Positions 11,803-21,491 of a stretch of DNA of 64,000 bases are shown here, piece by piece; position 1 is the stretch's first letter; every line of letters starts with the position of its first letter. Under the pieces are notes generated by a model. The model did not search any database and was not told the DNA's origin. It saw only the letters and a program-made list of their open reading frames with translations. A program made the position numbers and the translations under genes. The stretch spans positions 186,001 to 250,000 of the forward strand of contig JAIWNE010000022.1 of assembly GCA_025331445.1 (NCBI GenBank), read 5' to 3'. Source of the DNA: Blakeslea trispora (lineage: Eukaryota; Mucoromycota; Mucoromycetes; Mucorales; Choanephoraceae).

Positions 11803-13632
11803 TCATTGGCTCTTCTCTTATAAATACACATATTTACTCTATGTTTGTCTTATACATATATTGTCTTATATCATCTCTCTATTTTTGTCTATTAAAATAA
11901 AAATCATGTACTTTTACGTTTTAGTTAAATCTGATATCCAATGCTTATCTCTATTACGCTATTTCTGATTGGCTGGCATTGAGAAAGTGTTTCTGGAAGA
12001 ACAAAGAACCTTATTATTTTATTGAATGCTTGTGTTACCATTAAAAAAGGGGGGGGGACTAAGGTGTCATTATTCAATAAGATAGTCTATGATTGGTTCC
12101 TTATTATCATCATTCTGTTTCAACTTCAGATATAGAATATCTAGAGCTTTCTTTATGCTTAAGGCAGACATATCATCTAGCCTGGTTTATTATCTCCCTT
12201 GATCTGTAGCCTCCATTGGTCAGTTGAATATGCTAGTTTATAAGACTGAGTGTATTGACAAAAATATGTGTATCCATACATTTTAGAGAAATCTTTTGTT
12301 TCCCTATTGAGTCCTGTATCATCTTTAGATAGTCATTTGTATACGAATGAAACCTTTAGATGATGCTATTATAGCAGGAATCATAGTGATCACTATAAGC
12401 CACAGAAAAAAAGGGGAAATAGATCAGTGCAAACTATCATAGTAAGATAAATCATTATTGGAGGAATTGTCATGAAAGGATTTAGCCTATTTGATGTTAT
12501 CATTCCTTCCTTTTTTTTTTGGGCATGTTTTGTTACACTCAGAAATCTACTTTGGATCATGAAATACAAGCTAAAACTTAGTTGGTATGCAACAAGACAA
12601 CCAAGTGGTATGCTTATTCCAAGTTTCAGATCATGCAGTAAGCCTTTATCTTTATGAACTAACGATTAGAGTGAATAACAAGAGGATTGTATTTATCTAA
12701 AGGTAAGAAGACAATCGTTGTTTGATCTGAGGGTAATCAAGATAACGATACTATTCAGTCAAGTTGAGCCATTAGTGTACGGTGGATGTCCTCCCCCCCC
12801 TCCCATTTTTTTTCATATAGAGCTTATCTTTCGGCCTTTCAACTTGTCTGATAGTTGCTTAAACCTATTGCCATTGATCAGGTCTGTGACTTTAGTTTTG
12901 ATCGTAATAAGTAGTAGGATTGGTTTCTACGCCATTCTAGATGATCTATAGAACGAGTTGATCGATACACTAAAATGGCTCACTCACTTTAAATGAGGAC
13001 AGAGAACTGCTTCTCTCATTTCATATGCCTGCTCTCAAAAAAAAAAAGAAGAAATGCTTTAAAAACAATAAGCTTAAAAAGTACACATTTGAGCAATTTA
13101 ACGTTGTATTTCTCCCTGTATCTTGTGAAAAACAAGACAAAAGCACTTGAGATCTTTGCATAACCACAAATGCAGTTTTTTTTAAAGCAAAGAAAAGACG
13201 ATTCTTGTCTATTTTGCCAATGTGGATTGATAGAGAAGAGATACCCTAAAGAAAGGGAGAAAACAATACAGTTATCTCAGATAAAAGAAAAAAAAAGAGT
13301 CTCCATTCATTGAGCCTTTTTCCTTTACTTTTATTACCATCACAACAAAAGAAAAACAGGCTTTACCCTAAACAGCTCATAAAAGACTTGCCCACCAAAA
13401 AACAAAAAGAAGTCTCCCTGCTCTTAGCCTCCTTATTTTTTTTTGTTGTTGTTATCAGATAACTCATTCATTTTTCTTGCTCATAATTCAATGCAATGCA
13501 ATCAAACAACAAGACAATCATTTAAAGAATAAAAGAAGGCAATGTACGTGTGTGTGTGTGTGTGTATATATAAATATGAAAAAAGAAAAAGAAAAATGCG
13601 TTGAAATAAGTGAAATATAAGGAAAATATGAA
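11803..13632. other. 1.8 kb intergenic interval
   Basis: Downstream of pyruvate carboxylase, with AATAAA-like A-rich sequence near 11895. It holds the right inverted-repeat copy (12785-12898), poly-C/G runs near 12050 and 12790, and a short GT/TA microsatellite (about 13548-13575) at the 3' side of the Sec63 gene. No supported gene. Confidence 0.5.
12785..12898 (-). repeat. Right arm of inverted repeat flanking pyruvate carboxylase
   Basis: Reverse-complement partner of 7513-7637, with the same ordered blocks in opposite orientation, about 890 bp past the pyruvate carboxylase stop. It lacks the ~12 bases present in the left copy and has a longer C-run in the poly-C part. Confidence 0.85.
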
Positions 13633-15956
13633 TTAATCAGAATCAGATTCAGTAACATAATTTGCTTCATCATCATCTTCTTCTTCATCTGAAGAGGAGT
13701 CCGAGTCGGAATCTTGTTGAGCATGCTTATCTTTACTAGAACCACCAGCCAAGGCAGAAGCAAAGCCTTGTTCACGCATCAATTTCATTTGACCAGCAAT
13801 AGAGTCCTCTTCAGGCTCAGAAATAGAATCATCTACTTCTTCTTCTTCAGGAAGATCAGCAGGATCTTGAACATGAAGTTGGACATCTTGCAGAATATCA
13901 GTGCCAACATAAGTATCTGACTTGACAAACAATGAGAAGGTATAGACACCAGGCTTAGGGGGACCAGGGAAAGGAATCTTGATGGTCTGTTCATCCACAA
14001 TATCAGTCACTTTCTTATGAGGGACCAAGATACGGTTCACTTTAGGATCACCCAAGAAAATCCACCAACAAGGCTTCTTTTCACCAGCATAGTAAGGTGT
14101 ATGAGCCATAGGTAAAGTACGTCCACTCTTGTTCTTTTCATCATCAGGATTGATAATAGCCTCATCCTCTTCTTTTTCTTCTTCTTGTTTCTTATCAGCC
14201 AATTCTACCTCAGTTATCTTGCCATTCTTTAGTTTAAGGATAAAGGTAATGATGGCACCTGTAGTGATGATATGATCACCAATGACCTTAAAGACAGCCT
14301 TTTGAACATTCAATTTAGGAATACGGTTAGCTACTTCCAGCACATCAAGATATTCTTGTTCATTCAAGGGCTTCAAGAGTTGCTTGCGTTCCTCTTCCGA
14401 TAGATCATCTATCTGTTGTACACTGTGAATCTGAGTCTTCTTGTTGCGGTTATAACGACGTAACAGACTGGTCTGAATATGAGGTAGTTGTCTGGCACTA
14501 GGTTCACCAGGATAGGTAGCCTGCAAAAAGTGTTGTTGAAGTTCCATCAGATCACAACTGCTGCTTAACCATTGCTTGACAGTAGCAATCTGTAAGAGAC
14601 CTTGCAAGAGATGAATGGATTTGTCGACAATGAACTTTTGATCCTTGACCAAGGATGCATCGCCCTTAGCCTGTAAATCGATACGGAGCAGATGAGCATA
14701 GATCAAGGTACGGGTCTTGCGTTGATAGGCAGGTACAGCATCCCCAAGACGTTCAAACTTTTCACCCAGTCTATTCTCGAGTTCTTCAGCAATGGCACTA
14801 TGGATTGATTTAAGTGTCTTTTCATCGGATGTGCTCATGCCTTCTTTAAACTCGATAGCTGAAGACAAGACATGAATGATTTCTAAACAAGATGTGAATG
14901 AATAGGTTGTTTTTTGTTAGCTCTATGGCTTCTACCTACCCTTAAATCCATCTGATTCCTTAAAGCCCTTGACAAACAAACCCATGGTCTTGTTGAGGAT
15001 TTTATCTTTTGTAAGACGACGTGATTTATACCACCATTGAGCCTAATTTCATCCAGTTTAGATACTAGAGTTATTTCCATTTGTTTTTGATTACTTACAA
15101 TAGAATAAGGTAAACCTAGACCAAAGGCAATAGCATAGAAACACAAGACAAGCATACCATTGCCTTCAACCAAACCCTTGGGAAGAGCAACACCCATTGT
15201 GAATGATTGTTTACCATCAGGATGACCAAATTCTTCATAGTTTCTGCGTGTATCTTCATCTGTCAAACTAACACAATAAGGGATGGGTCAATCATGTTTC
15301 CTTTTTAAGCTCAAGAAGGGTTGCTTACACTTTATAAGCCTTGGTGATATCAATAAAGCGTTCTTCATTCTTTTCTTCTTCTCCAGCCTTTGCTTTATCA
15401 GGGTGATAAACCAAAGATAACTTTTTGAATGTCTTTTTGATTTCACTTAATGTGGCACCCTATTCTTCTGTTAGTCCTGCTTTCTCTTAATAGCTTCTCA
15501 TCCTTTACCTCTCTAATACCAAGGATTTCATAAGGATCCCAAGTGGCAGTCTTGACTTCAGCATTGGATACCTGCATAGCCAAGAGAACAACACCTACCC
15601 AACCAATGACAAGGAAAAGAAACCTAGAGACGCGTTAATCTATGATGTGTGTGTGTTGATGTCTATCCTCTTACTTTGGACTGGTCAATAACTTCTTGAC
15701 TACATTAGGCTTATTGACACTGTTTCTCTTTCTCTCCTGTTGACAGGTTTGACATTGACAGACATGCTTATTGGATGAAGCTAAGACATCATCAGTCATC
15801 TGTTAGTCTCTTTTCTCTTGTTATTCTCTACTTACCACTGGATTGATAGAGTGAATAAAGGGATTGAAGTGAGACTGGAACAAGTACCAGTGACAAGACT
15901 GATATAAGGAAATAATAGAAATTAAACCCTTGCTCGTCGTAAGTGTACTGAGCCAT
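13633..15956 (-). CDS. SEC63: Sec63, ER translocon J-protein
   Basis: An essential partner of the Sec61/Sec62 translocon that recruits BiP for post-translational import into the ER. Seven exons on the minus strand (15956-15836, 15780-15675, 15623-15509, 15459-15329, 15267-15099, 15042-14940, 14882-13633) join in phase to 664 residues, the usual Sec63 size. It has an N-terminal membrane segment (FNFYYFLISVLSLVLVPVSL), a second one (FLFLVIGWVGVVLLAMQ), then a lumenal J domain (TATWDPYEILGI) with an intact HPD in LVYHPDKAKAG. A third membrane segment (MLVLCFYAIAFGLGLP) precedes the cytosolic AQWWYKSRRLTKD and the large Brl region. The acidic Ser/Asp/Glu tail ending VTESDSD is the known Sec62-binding type. 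Start chosen as the first ATG before the first membrane span. Confidence 0.95.
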
Positions 15957-16148
15957 AAGAATGTTTAACAAGAAGAAAAAAAGGGAAAAATATAATAAAA
16001 AAAATAAAAAATATTAATTATAAGAGGATTTCTCATGTCAACATGCGATTGGTCCATTTGTGATCATGCGTCACATTCATATAGTTTATTTGAATACAGC
16101 CCTATAGAATATTTGACAACATAAAATGAAATAAAATAAAAAAAATAT

Positions 16149-16818
16149 CTACAATGGATAACAAATAATAATAAAAAGTTTACAAAGGTGGTAGCCTATC
16201 ATAGATATTGTTGTTACTAGCTCTTTAGAGGCCAAGGGTGGTAAGATCATCATGTCTTTCTTTTCTTCTTTTGCAGTCATCTTTGTGTTTGAAGATGCAT
16301 CCCACAAGAAGGCAGTGAGTGGACGAGAGAGGATAGATCGTTCATCGTGGTTTGGTTGAGATGGTGGTTGAGGTATGTTGGGTGAAGAAGAAGAGGAAAA
16401 CCAAGATGAATTATCGGCTGTAGAAGAAGGTGTGATCATATTGGCATCAGTAGAGGGTCTATTGAAAGGATGAGGTGAATCTGTGTTTGTATGATAGAAT
16501 CCTCTGTTGTATTCATTCGGTCTCTTTTGTTGATGGGATGGCTGTAATGATTGATTAGAGGTATTGTAAGTCTAGATGGGATAGGATTAGACCCTAGGGA
16601 CTGTCTCATTGTATTTTGTTTACCTGTTTTCTCATACCACCATGATGAGCTAAATCATTATAAATCATATAAGTAATATAGGTGTGTAAGGCATTCTGTT
16701 TGATCTTTGGATTTTGTTTCTATAGAATTCGTTTTTTTTTTAGTTATCTCCTACAGATAAAAGACAAAAGAAAGAGAGTTTACCATAGAATGATATTGTC
16801 TTGAAAAACTATTGGTAC

Positions 16819-16863
<45 letters not shown>

Positions 16864-17078
16864 GTGGTGGTGGTGGTGTAACAGTAGGTGCAGTAGGTGC
16901 AGTAGGTGCAGTAGGTGTATTAGCAGTAGATGCAATGGATGGATCCTATAAAGAATAACAACAATACATGTATCAATCCAACCGAATTCCTCTTTCAACA
17001 ATCATGTCTAACCTTGATCATCGTATTACTGTGATGACTACTGTCACTATTGCGGTATTTTTTCTTTTCGGGTATTAT

Positions 17079-17109
<31 letters not shown>

Positions 17110-17944
17110 GATGCTGGACGGATTCTCTTTGTCAAGTAATGCTGAGAAATGGGTACTTCATCTAATGATTTACGATGATAGTATCTACCATTGGGATATT
17201 CTCTTCTTTTCTCTAATAAGACCCTCTTTAATAAGACTGATCTATCTAGATTCAAGATAGCCTGTTTCTTTTACCTTCAGATGATTGTCTATTGACAACT
17301 TCTGCTGCTGCCATAAGAAGCATCATTGGATCATGATTCTTGGAAGATTTCTTGTTATGATCTAATGGTGTTACTATAGAATGATGTTAAAGATGTGTAT
17401 GAATTTGACAACTTTCAAGCTTACCTGGTTCTTTTGTCATTGACTTTTCTTGCTTTTTCTTTTTCTTTTAATAAAATAAGGAGTCAATCATGGTAATTGA
17501 TTTGGTGGCTTTTTTCTATTTATTTATCTGTCTTTACCACTGTGATTGTCTCTTTTGTCTCTGTTTCTTCTTTTGTCTATTATAAAATAAATCAATATCA
17601 TCTGACTTTTAAACAGTTATTTTGATCCCTTTTTTTTTACTACTCCAAATAAATAGAGACCGAGGTTAAGCAATTCTCTACCCCCAATCATTGATCCTTA
17701 CAGTATTCAATCGAGATAAATAAGCATCGTCATGATTGGCCAAGGCAATTAAGATACAACTGGCTTCACAGTCTACTTTATCAAAAGAGGCATAATCAAG
17801 TAGTCGATGTGCCATGTCAGTGGAAGCTGCCTTTAATGCTGCATGTAGCAATAGACTGTTGTCTCTTTCTGAAGAAGAGCGAGGTTGTACTTGAGGAAAG
17901 AAATCGGGTGGTTGAGAAGATAACTGAGGCTGTGTGGCCATCAT
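16149..17944 (-). CDS. Unrecognised low-complexity protein with ~8-9 exons
   Basis: Read from an ATG at 17944 on the minus strand, exons join in phase with GT-AG introns. The first runs 17944-17702 (MMATQPQLSSQPPDFF... EASCILIALANHDDAYLSRLNT) and the second 17576-17538. Short lysine-rich pieces follow, then an exon with EKRREYPNGRYYHRKSLDEV and SQHYLTKRIRPASPPPPP. The next holds TPTAPTAPTAP, a Pro run and a poly-Thr run encoded by an AGT/ACT repeat. Then come QNALHTYITYMIYNDLAHHGG and a Ser/Pro-rich last exon ending at 16149. Folded patches sit between disordered ones, which is typical of regulatory nuclear proteins, but I recognise no domain and assign no function. The poly-Thr tract and TAP repeats are likely length-variable. 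Confidence 0.7.
16817..16915. repeat. Coding AGT trinucleotide run plus CAGTAGGTG minisatellite
   Basis: About 15 AGT units are followed by GGT units and then three perfect 9-bp units (GTGCAGTAG). All lie within the coding sequence of the gene at 16149-17944 and encode poly-Thr, poly-Pro and Thr-Ala-Pro repeats on the minus strand. Lengths are multiples of three, so slippage would keep the frame. Confidence 0.9.
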
Positions 17945-18668
17945 TTCTTTCTTTTTTAAGTGAGTTAAATTGACAAGATAGAAAGAGAGAGAGAGAGAGA
18001 AAAGGTTATGATCACTCACTCACACACGTATACAGATAAACAGAGAAAATATCAGCAAGTGTGTGTGTGTTAAATACGGATTTAGACGGGAAAAAAAAAA
18101 AGAAAGAAAGAAAAAGAGAAGTCGAAAAAAAGAACTGTGTGTGTGTGTGTGTTTTGAGAAAAGGGGAAAGTGTGATTGGAGCCCAGAATATTTTTTTTTT
18201 TTTTGCAGGCTTGTCTTTAGAAATAGATGTGGTTTAAACTCAGGTAAACTCTATTTTTTAAAAAAGTAAAATGTGATTTCATCCATCAAATAACACTGTT
18301 TTATCATGTAGGGTTTATTGCTAAATAAGGGGGGGGGGTATGGTATGTAATGATTTGGGCAGTTTTCATAATAAACACGATTCATTTTATGGCTTAAGCA
18401 TCTTGCGTATTATCTATATATATACACACACACAAAAAAGAAACCAAAAGTGATGCTTTGACTATGACTAGCAACAAATTGATGCGGAATACGAATTGTC
18501 AAGAATTACATGACGTTCATGTTAAAAGAACCTTTGAGGCCTGAATTAAATCACCTTGGTTACACACTAAACTCCCTCCTATGTTTTACAATCAAGCCAA
18601 TCAAAAGCAAAAAATCACATGAAATCTCTCTCTTTTTTTTTTATTTTTATTTCTTCTTTATATTGACC
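17945..18668. other. Intergenic between divergent genes
   Basis: It contains GA and GT microsatellites (about 17985-18000, 18060-18070, 18138-18152), a G8 run near 18330 and a CT/T-rich stretch (18626-18660) that looks like the leader of the plus-strand gene. The upstream in-frame ATG at 18510 would translate this T-rich leader as a Phe run, so I reject it as the start. Confidence 0.5.
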
Positions 18669-20015
18669 ATGGAGTTTGATGATTCAAACTTTCTTGCCTA
18701 CCAAAAAGGCTTATCTGGCAACCATGAGAACACTGTTTCAATCAAGAGAGAGAGCATAACGCCTGATTTAGATCCCCTTCGAGCCATCAAACTGGAGCAA
18801 GAGAACGACACGCAGTCAACCACAAATACCCTGAACTTTACAGAAGATCTCAAGAGCTTTACAGACGATCTAAAAAACCTGACAAACAGCCTAACCTACC
18901 AACGACTCGGCAACCAGGAACCACCCAGGGAGAAACCAAATCAAGAATCACTTGCTCTTGAACCTCTACCAAACATCAAATTAGAGCAAGAGACTGAAGT
19001 TTGTTTAAACATAAATGAGGTGCAAGGCTCTTCATACGATAGAAGACATGACTTCAAGTCTTGCACCAAATTACCATTAATCAAGAATGAAAAAGAACAG
19101 AGAAGGAAACAGAGAGTAAAGGCAAGGCGAAAACAGAGAACACAGAAGGCTGCGGAAAAGGCTGCGGAAGTAAGATAAGATCAAACGAATTCATGGTGCT
19201 TATCTAACCTCACTTTGTTTATTTTATCTATCTAGGCTCAGAGAACACAGAAGGCTGCGGAAGTAAGACAAGATCAAGCGAATTCATGGTGCTTATCTAA
19301 CCTCACTTTGTTTATTTTATCTATCTAGGCTCGGAGAACACAGAAAGGATCCTTAATGCCCAAGATGAGATACCGAGATAATGATCATTGTATGCAATGT
19401 GGTGTACTTTTCCATGATGTTGATGATGAGTCGTATTTGAGTTGTATCAGTAAATACAAAAGCGATGTAATGTGTTTAGGCTGTGTCAGGTAACTATTGA
19501 AACTTAGAAAAACAAAAGGGCTTTACTGATGTCTGCTTAGATTTACAAGATATCTAAAAGGAACAGCTAACCCTTACGATGTCATGCATTGGCTCATGAA
19601 TGGTCAAACCAACAGTTATCAATATCCAACCCTGCGCTTTAATCCTGAAAGTGCTCTATTGGCCTTACAGGCAAACGAAAGCAAATTTCTCGAGAACTGC
19701 AAGGCTGTGGATTTGACTGCAAACAAAAAGGAGTTGAACCAATTTCTAAAGATTGTTTCTCAAAAGGAGGATCATTATTGTGCTATCACAGGGCAACAGA
19801 TCTTTATTTCCAGACAAACGAAACAATCTCACATACCACCTTGGGCCTTGACTGTTGACTTTCTACATCCTTTACGAATGGATGAGGATGAATTACAAGA
19901 TCGCAGTATGGAAACACTATGTTATGCACTTTTTCATGTTAAGCACGGTACCTGTACAAATGAAGAAGTGATGCGATGGCTTGAACGATTCAAGGCTTTG
20001 TTGAAAGCCAAATGA
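18669..20015 (+). CDS. Unknown protein with basic helix, CxxC...CxxC knuckle and treble-clef-like C-terminus
   Basis: Four exons (18669-19169, 19236-19262, 19329-19489, 19541-20015) give 387 residues. The N-terminal half is acidic and disordered, with IKLEQE and IKREE-like SUMO-site motifs. A strongly basic stretch follows (EQRRKQRVKARRKQRTQKAAE). A C4 cluster is next: CMQC and, about 27 residues on, CLGC. The C-terminal part has HYCAITGQQIFISRQT and PPWALTVDFLHPL, then an L-C-Y/H pattern that loosely recalls HNH or treble-clef endonuclease folds; this is weak inference. Exon 2 is only 27 nt and is the product of a tandem duplication that copied an intron (see findings). The first intron has an in-frame TAA, so it must be spliced. 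The start was chosen after the CT-rich leader. Confidence 0.75.
19158..19343 (+). repeat. 93-bp tandem duplication containing a whole intron
   Basis: Unit 1 is 19158-19250 and unit 2 is 19251-19343. They differ at only three positions, all transitions. Each unit spans 12 nt of exon, a full 66-bp GT-AG intron and 15 nt of the next exon, so the duplication preserved frame (93 = 3 x 31) and added one intron plus a 27-nt exon. Confidence 0.95.
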
Positions 20016-20139
20016 ATCATTGGATAGTTTATAAGGACTTTATTTTCAAATCATGATCTCTTTAGGGTTCTACACCACCTTTCTTTTTTTTATAATAAAG
20101 ATGGTTTTTATATGAGGAGAATGACACTTTCTTGAGTCA

Positions 20140-20748
20140 CTAAACAGCAAGTTGTAAATGAGTCGCGGATGCTTGTAATCTTGGTTCCAGCCATTTCTTT
20201 AACAAGGTACCAGACAGAGAAGTTGAGTTTTTTGAATTAGCAGTGATGACCGATCGAAATGAATAATTCGAATTGGATCTTCTCAAAAAGACAGGTGGTG
20301 TCTCCAATGCCTTCTCAATCTCTGGCTCTTTCTTTTCCAACAACTGAGTCCGCATCAGTTCCTCCAAGCACAAGAGAGCACGATCAATACCGATAATATG
20401 GGAGGCATGTTGCTTTGCGTTTTTGGCTTCTTCATCAATCATGCACACCCTTGATTTTTTCCTTCGAACCCAATCGGAATATTCTCGTTCTACTTTATCT
20501 CGTACCAGATGAATACGCTCATGTTCCTCCGCTGTCACCCAGATATCGTACTGAATCAGTTGTTCATACTTTTCCTGTATCTGAGCTCTCTCGACCACTG
20601 CTTTGGCTAGATAGTTGCGTATCTTGAATAGATGCTGCTCGAGTCGTTGCACTCGTTTTTGATGACCATGTAGCAGTTTGAGACGAACTTCTCGCTTCTT
20701 TCGAAGTTCAAGGTAGTTGTCATGCCAAATGGATAATTGACTTGACAT
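20140..20748 (-). CDS. Coiled-coil protein of unknown function
   Basis: An intronless 202-codon frame. Residues about 1-130 are highly charged and heptad-like (LELRKKREVRLKLLHGHQ, AEEHERIHLVRDKVEREYSDW), predicting a long coiled coil. The C-terminal third is Ser-rich (RRSNSNYSFRSVITAN) and may be a phosphorylated tail. I recognise no family. It lies tail-to-tail with the zinc-knuckle gene (124 bp between stops) and head-to-head with the Mss4 homologue, 263 bp apart across an AT-rich promoter that contains an AAAAAT repeat. Confidence 0.75.
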   Translation of the reverse strand: MSSQLSIWHDNYLELRKKREVRLKLLHGHQKRVQRLEQHLFKIRNYLAKAVVERAQIQEKYEQLIQYDIWVTAEEHERIHLVRDKVEREYSDWVRRKKSRVCMIDEEAKNAKQHASHIIGIDRALLCLEELMRTQLLEKKEPEIEKALETPPVFLRRSNSNYSFRSVITANSKNSTSLSGTLLKKWLEPRLQASATHLQLAV

Positions 20749-20764
20749 GTTGTCAAATAATTCA

Positions 20765-20822
20765 AAAAATAAAAATAAAAATAAAAATAAAAATAAAAAT
20801 AAAAATAAAAATAAAAATAAAA
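20765..20822. repeat. AAAAAT hexanucleotide microsatellite
   Basis: About nine consecutive AAAAAT units in the divergent promoter between the coiled-coil gene and the Mss4 homologue, starting 17 bp upstream of the minus-strand ATG. A CCAAT motif (20935-20940) lies further on in the same promoter. Confidence 0.95.
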
Positions 20823-21011
20823 AAAAGAAAGAAAGAAAAGGAGAGGGAAAACACTTCTTTATTGTCTTTTTGAAAAAAATTAGAGTATAAAGGGTATCTG
20901 ACAGTGTACTTCTTTGTTTGACGGATATTATGCGCCAATCAAATCGTTGGCTTTAAAAGTGAGTGGTCAATTTGATTTTTATTTTGTTTTTTTGTTTCGA
21001 TATAAATACTC

Positions 21012-21473
21012 ATGACACAAACATATAAAGACATTCAAACCCCTTTAACGACATTGGTGAATGAGTCTGGAAAGAACGCTGCCGATGTCTTGTGTCCCAA
21101 ACCTACTTGCAACTGTATTATTTTAAGAAAAAACACGGGTACTTTGATCGAAGGCGATGGTAGCAAGGTACATACACTTTGAAATAAAAAAAGAAAAAAC
21201 ATACAAGGCAAACCGAGATGACTCAACTGTTCACTCTAGCTTACCTTACCCTCATCAAGCTTAACTGCCACAGATTTACCTGAAGGTAACGATACTCATT
21301 TTTGGCGTATGACCAGTATGATGGATTTCGAAAATGTTGGATTCTCAACTACAGTGGGCACAATCAAGTACCTTTCTTGTGCTGATTGTGATTTAGGCCC
21401 TATTGGCTACCATGATACCACCCATCCCAAAGAATTTGTTATTAGCATTCAGAGAGCTAGATATAGATTTTGA
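21012..21473 (+). CDS. DSS4: Mss4/Dss4-type Rab guanine nucleotide-release factor
   Basis: A small zinc-binding chaperone-like factor that stabilises nucleotide-free secretory Rab GTPases. Two exons (21012-21167, 21240-21473) give 129 residues, the typical family size. Family signatures are the N-terminal Cys pair region (VLCPKPTCNCIILRKNTG), the conserved EGNDTHFWRMTSMMDFENVGF, and the second Cys pair with its characteristic tail, CADCDLGPIGYH. In human RABIF the matching stretches are MFIFENVGFT and CADCEIGPIGWH. Its stop is 18 bp from the stop of the convergent PDI gene. The metal site appears intact, although the first pair sits in a Cys-richer context (C-x4-C-x-C) than usual. Confidence 0.92.
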
Positions 21474-21491
21474 TGTTATTTTTTTTTTTTA

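Noticed and set aside
17250..17280. A 29-bp intron in the 16149-17944 gene (donor near 17276, acceptor near 17248)
   Set aside because: Too short for fungal spliceosomal introns; a 62-bp intron using a later AG keeps the frame equally well.
18510..18668. Upstream in-frame ATG for the zinc-knuckle gene
   Set aside because: It would translate a CT/T-rich leader into a Phe/Tyr run; the ATG at 18669 follows the pattern of other starts here.
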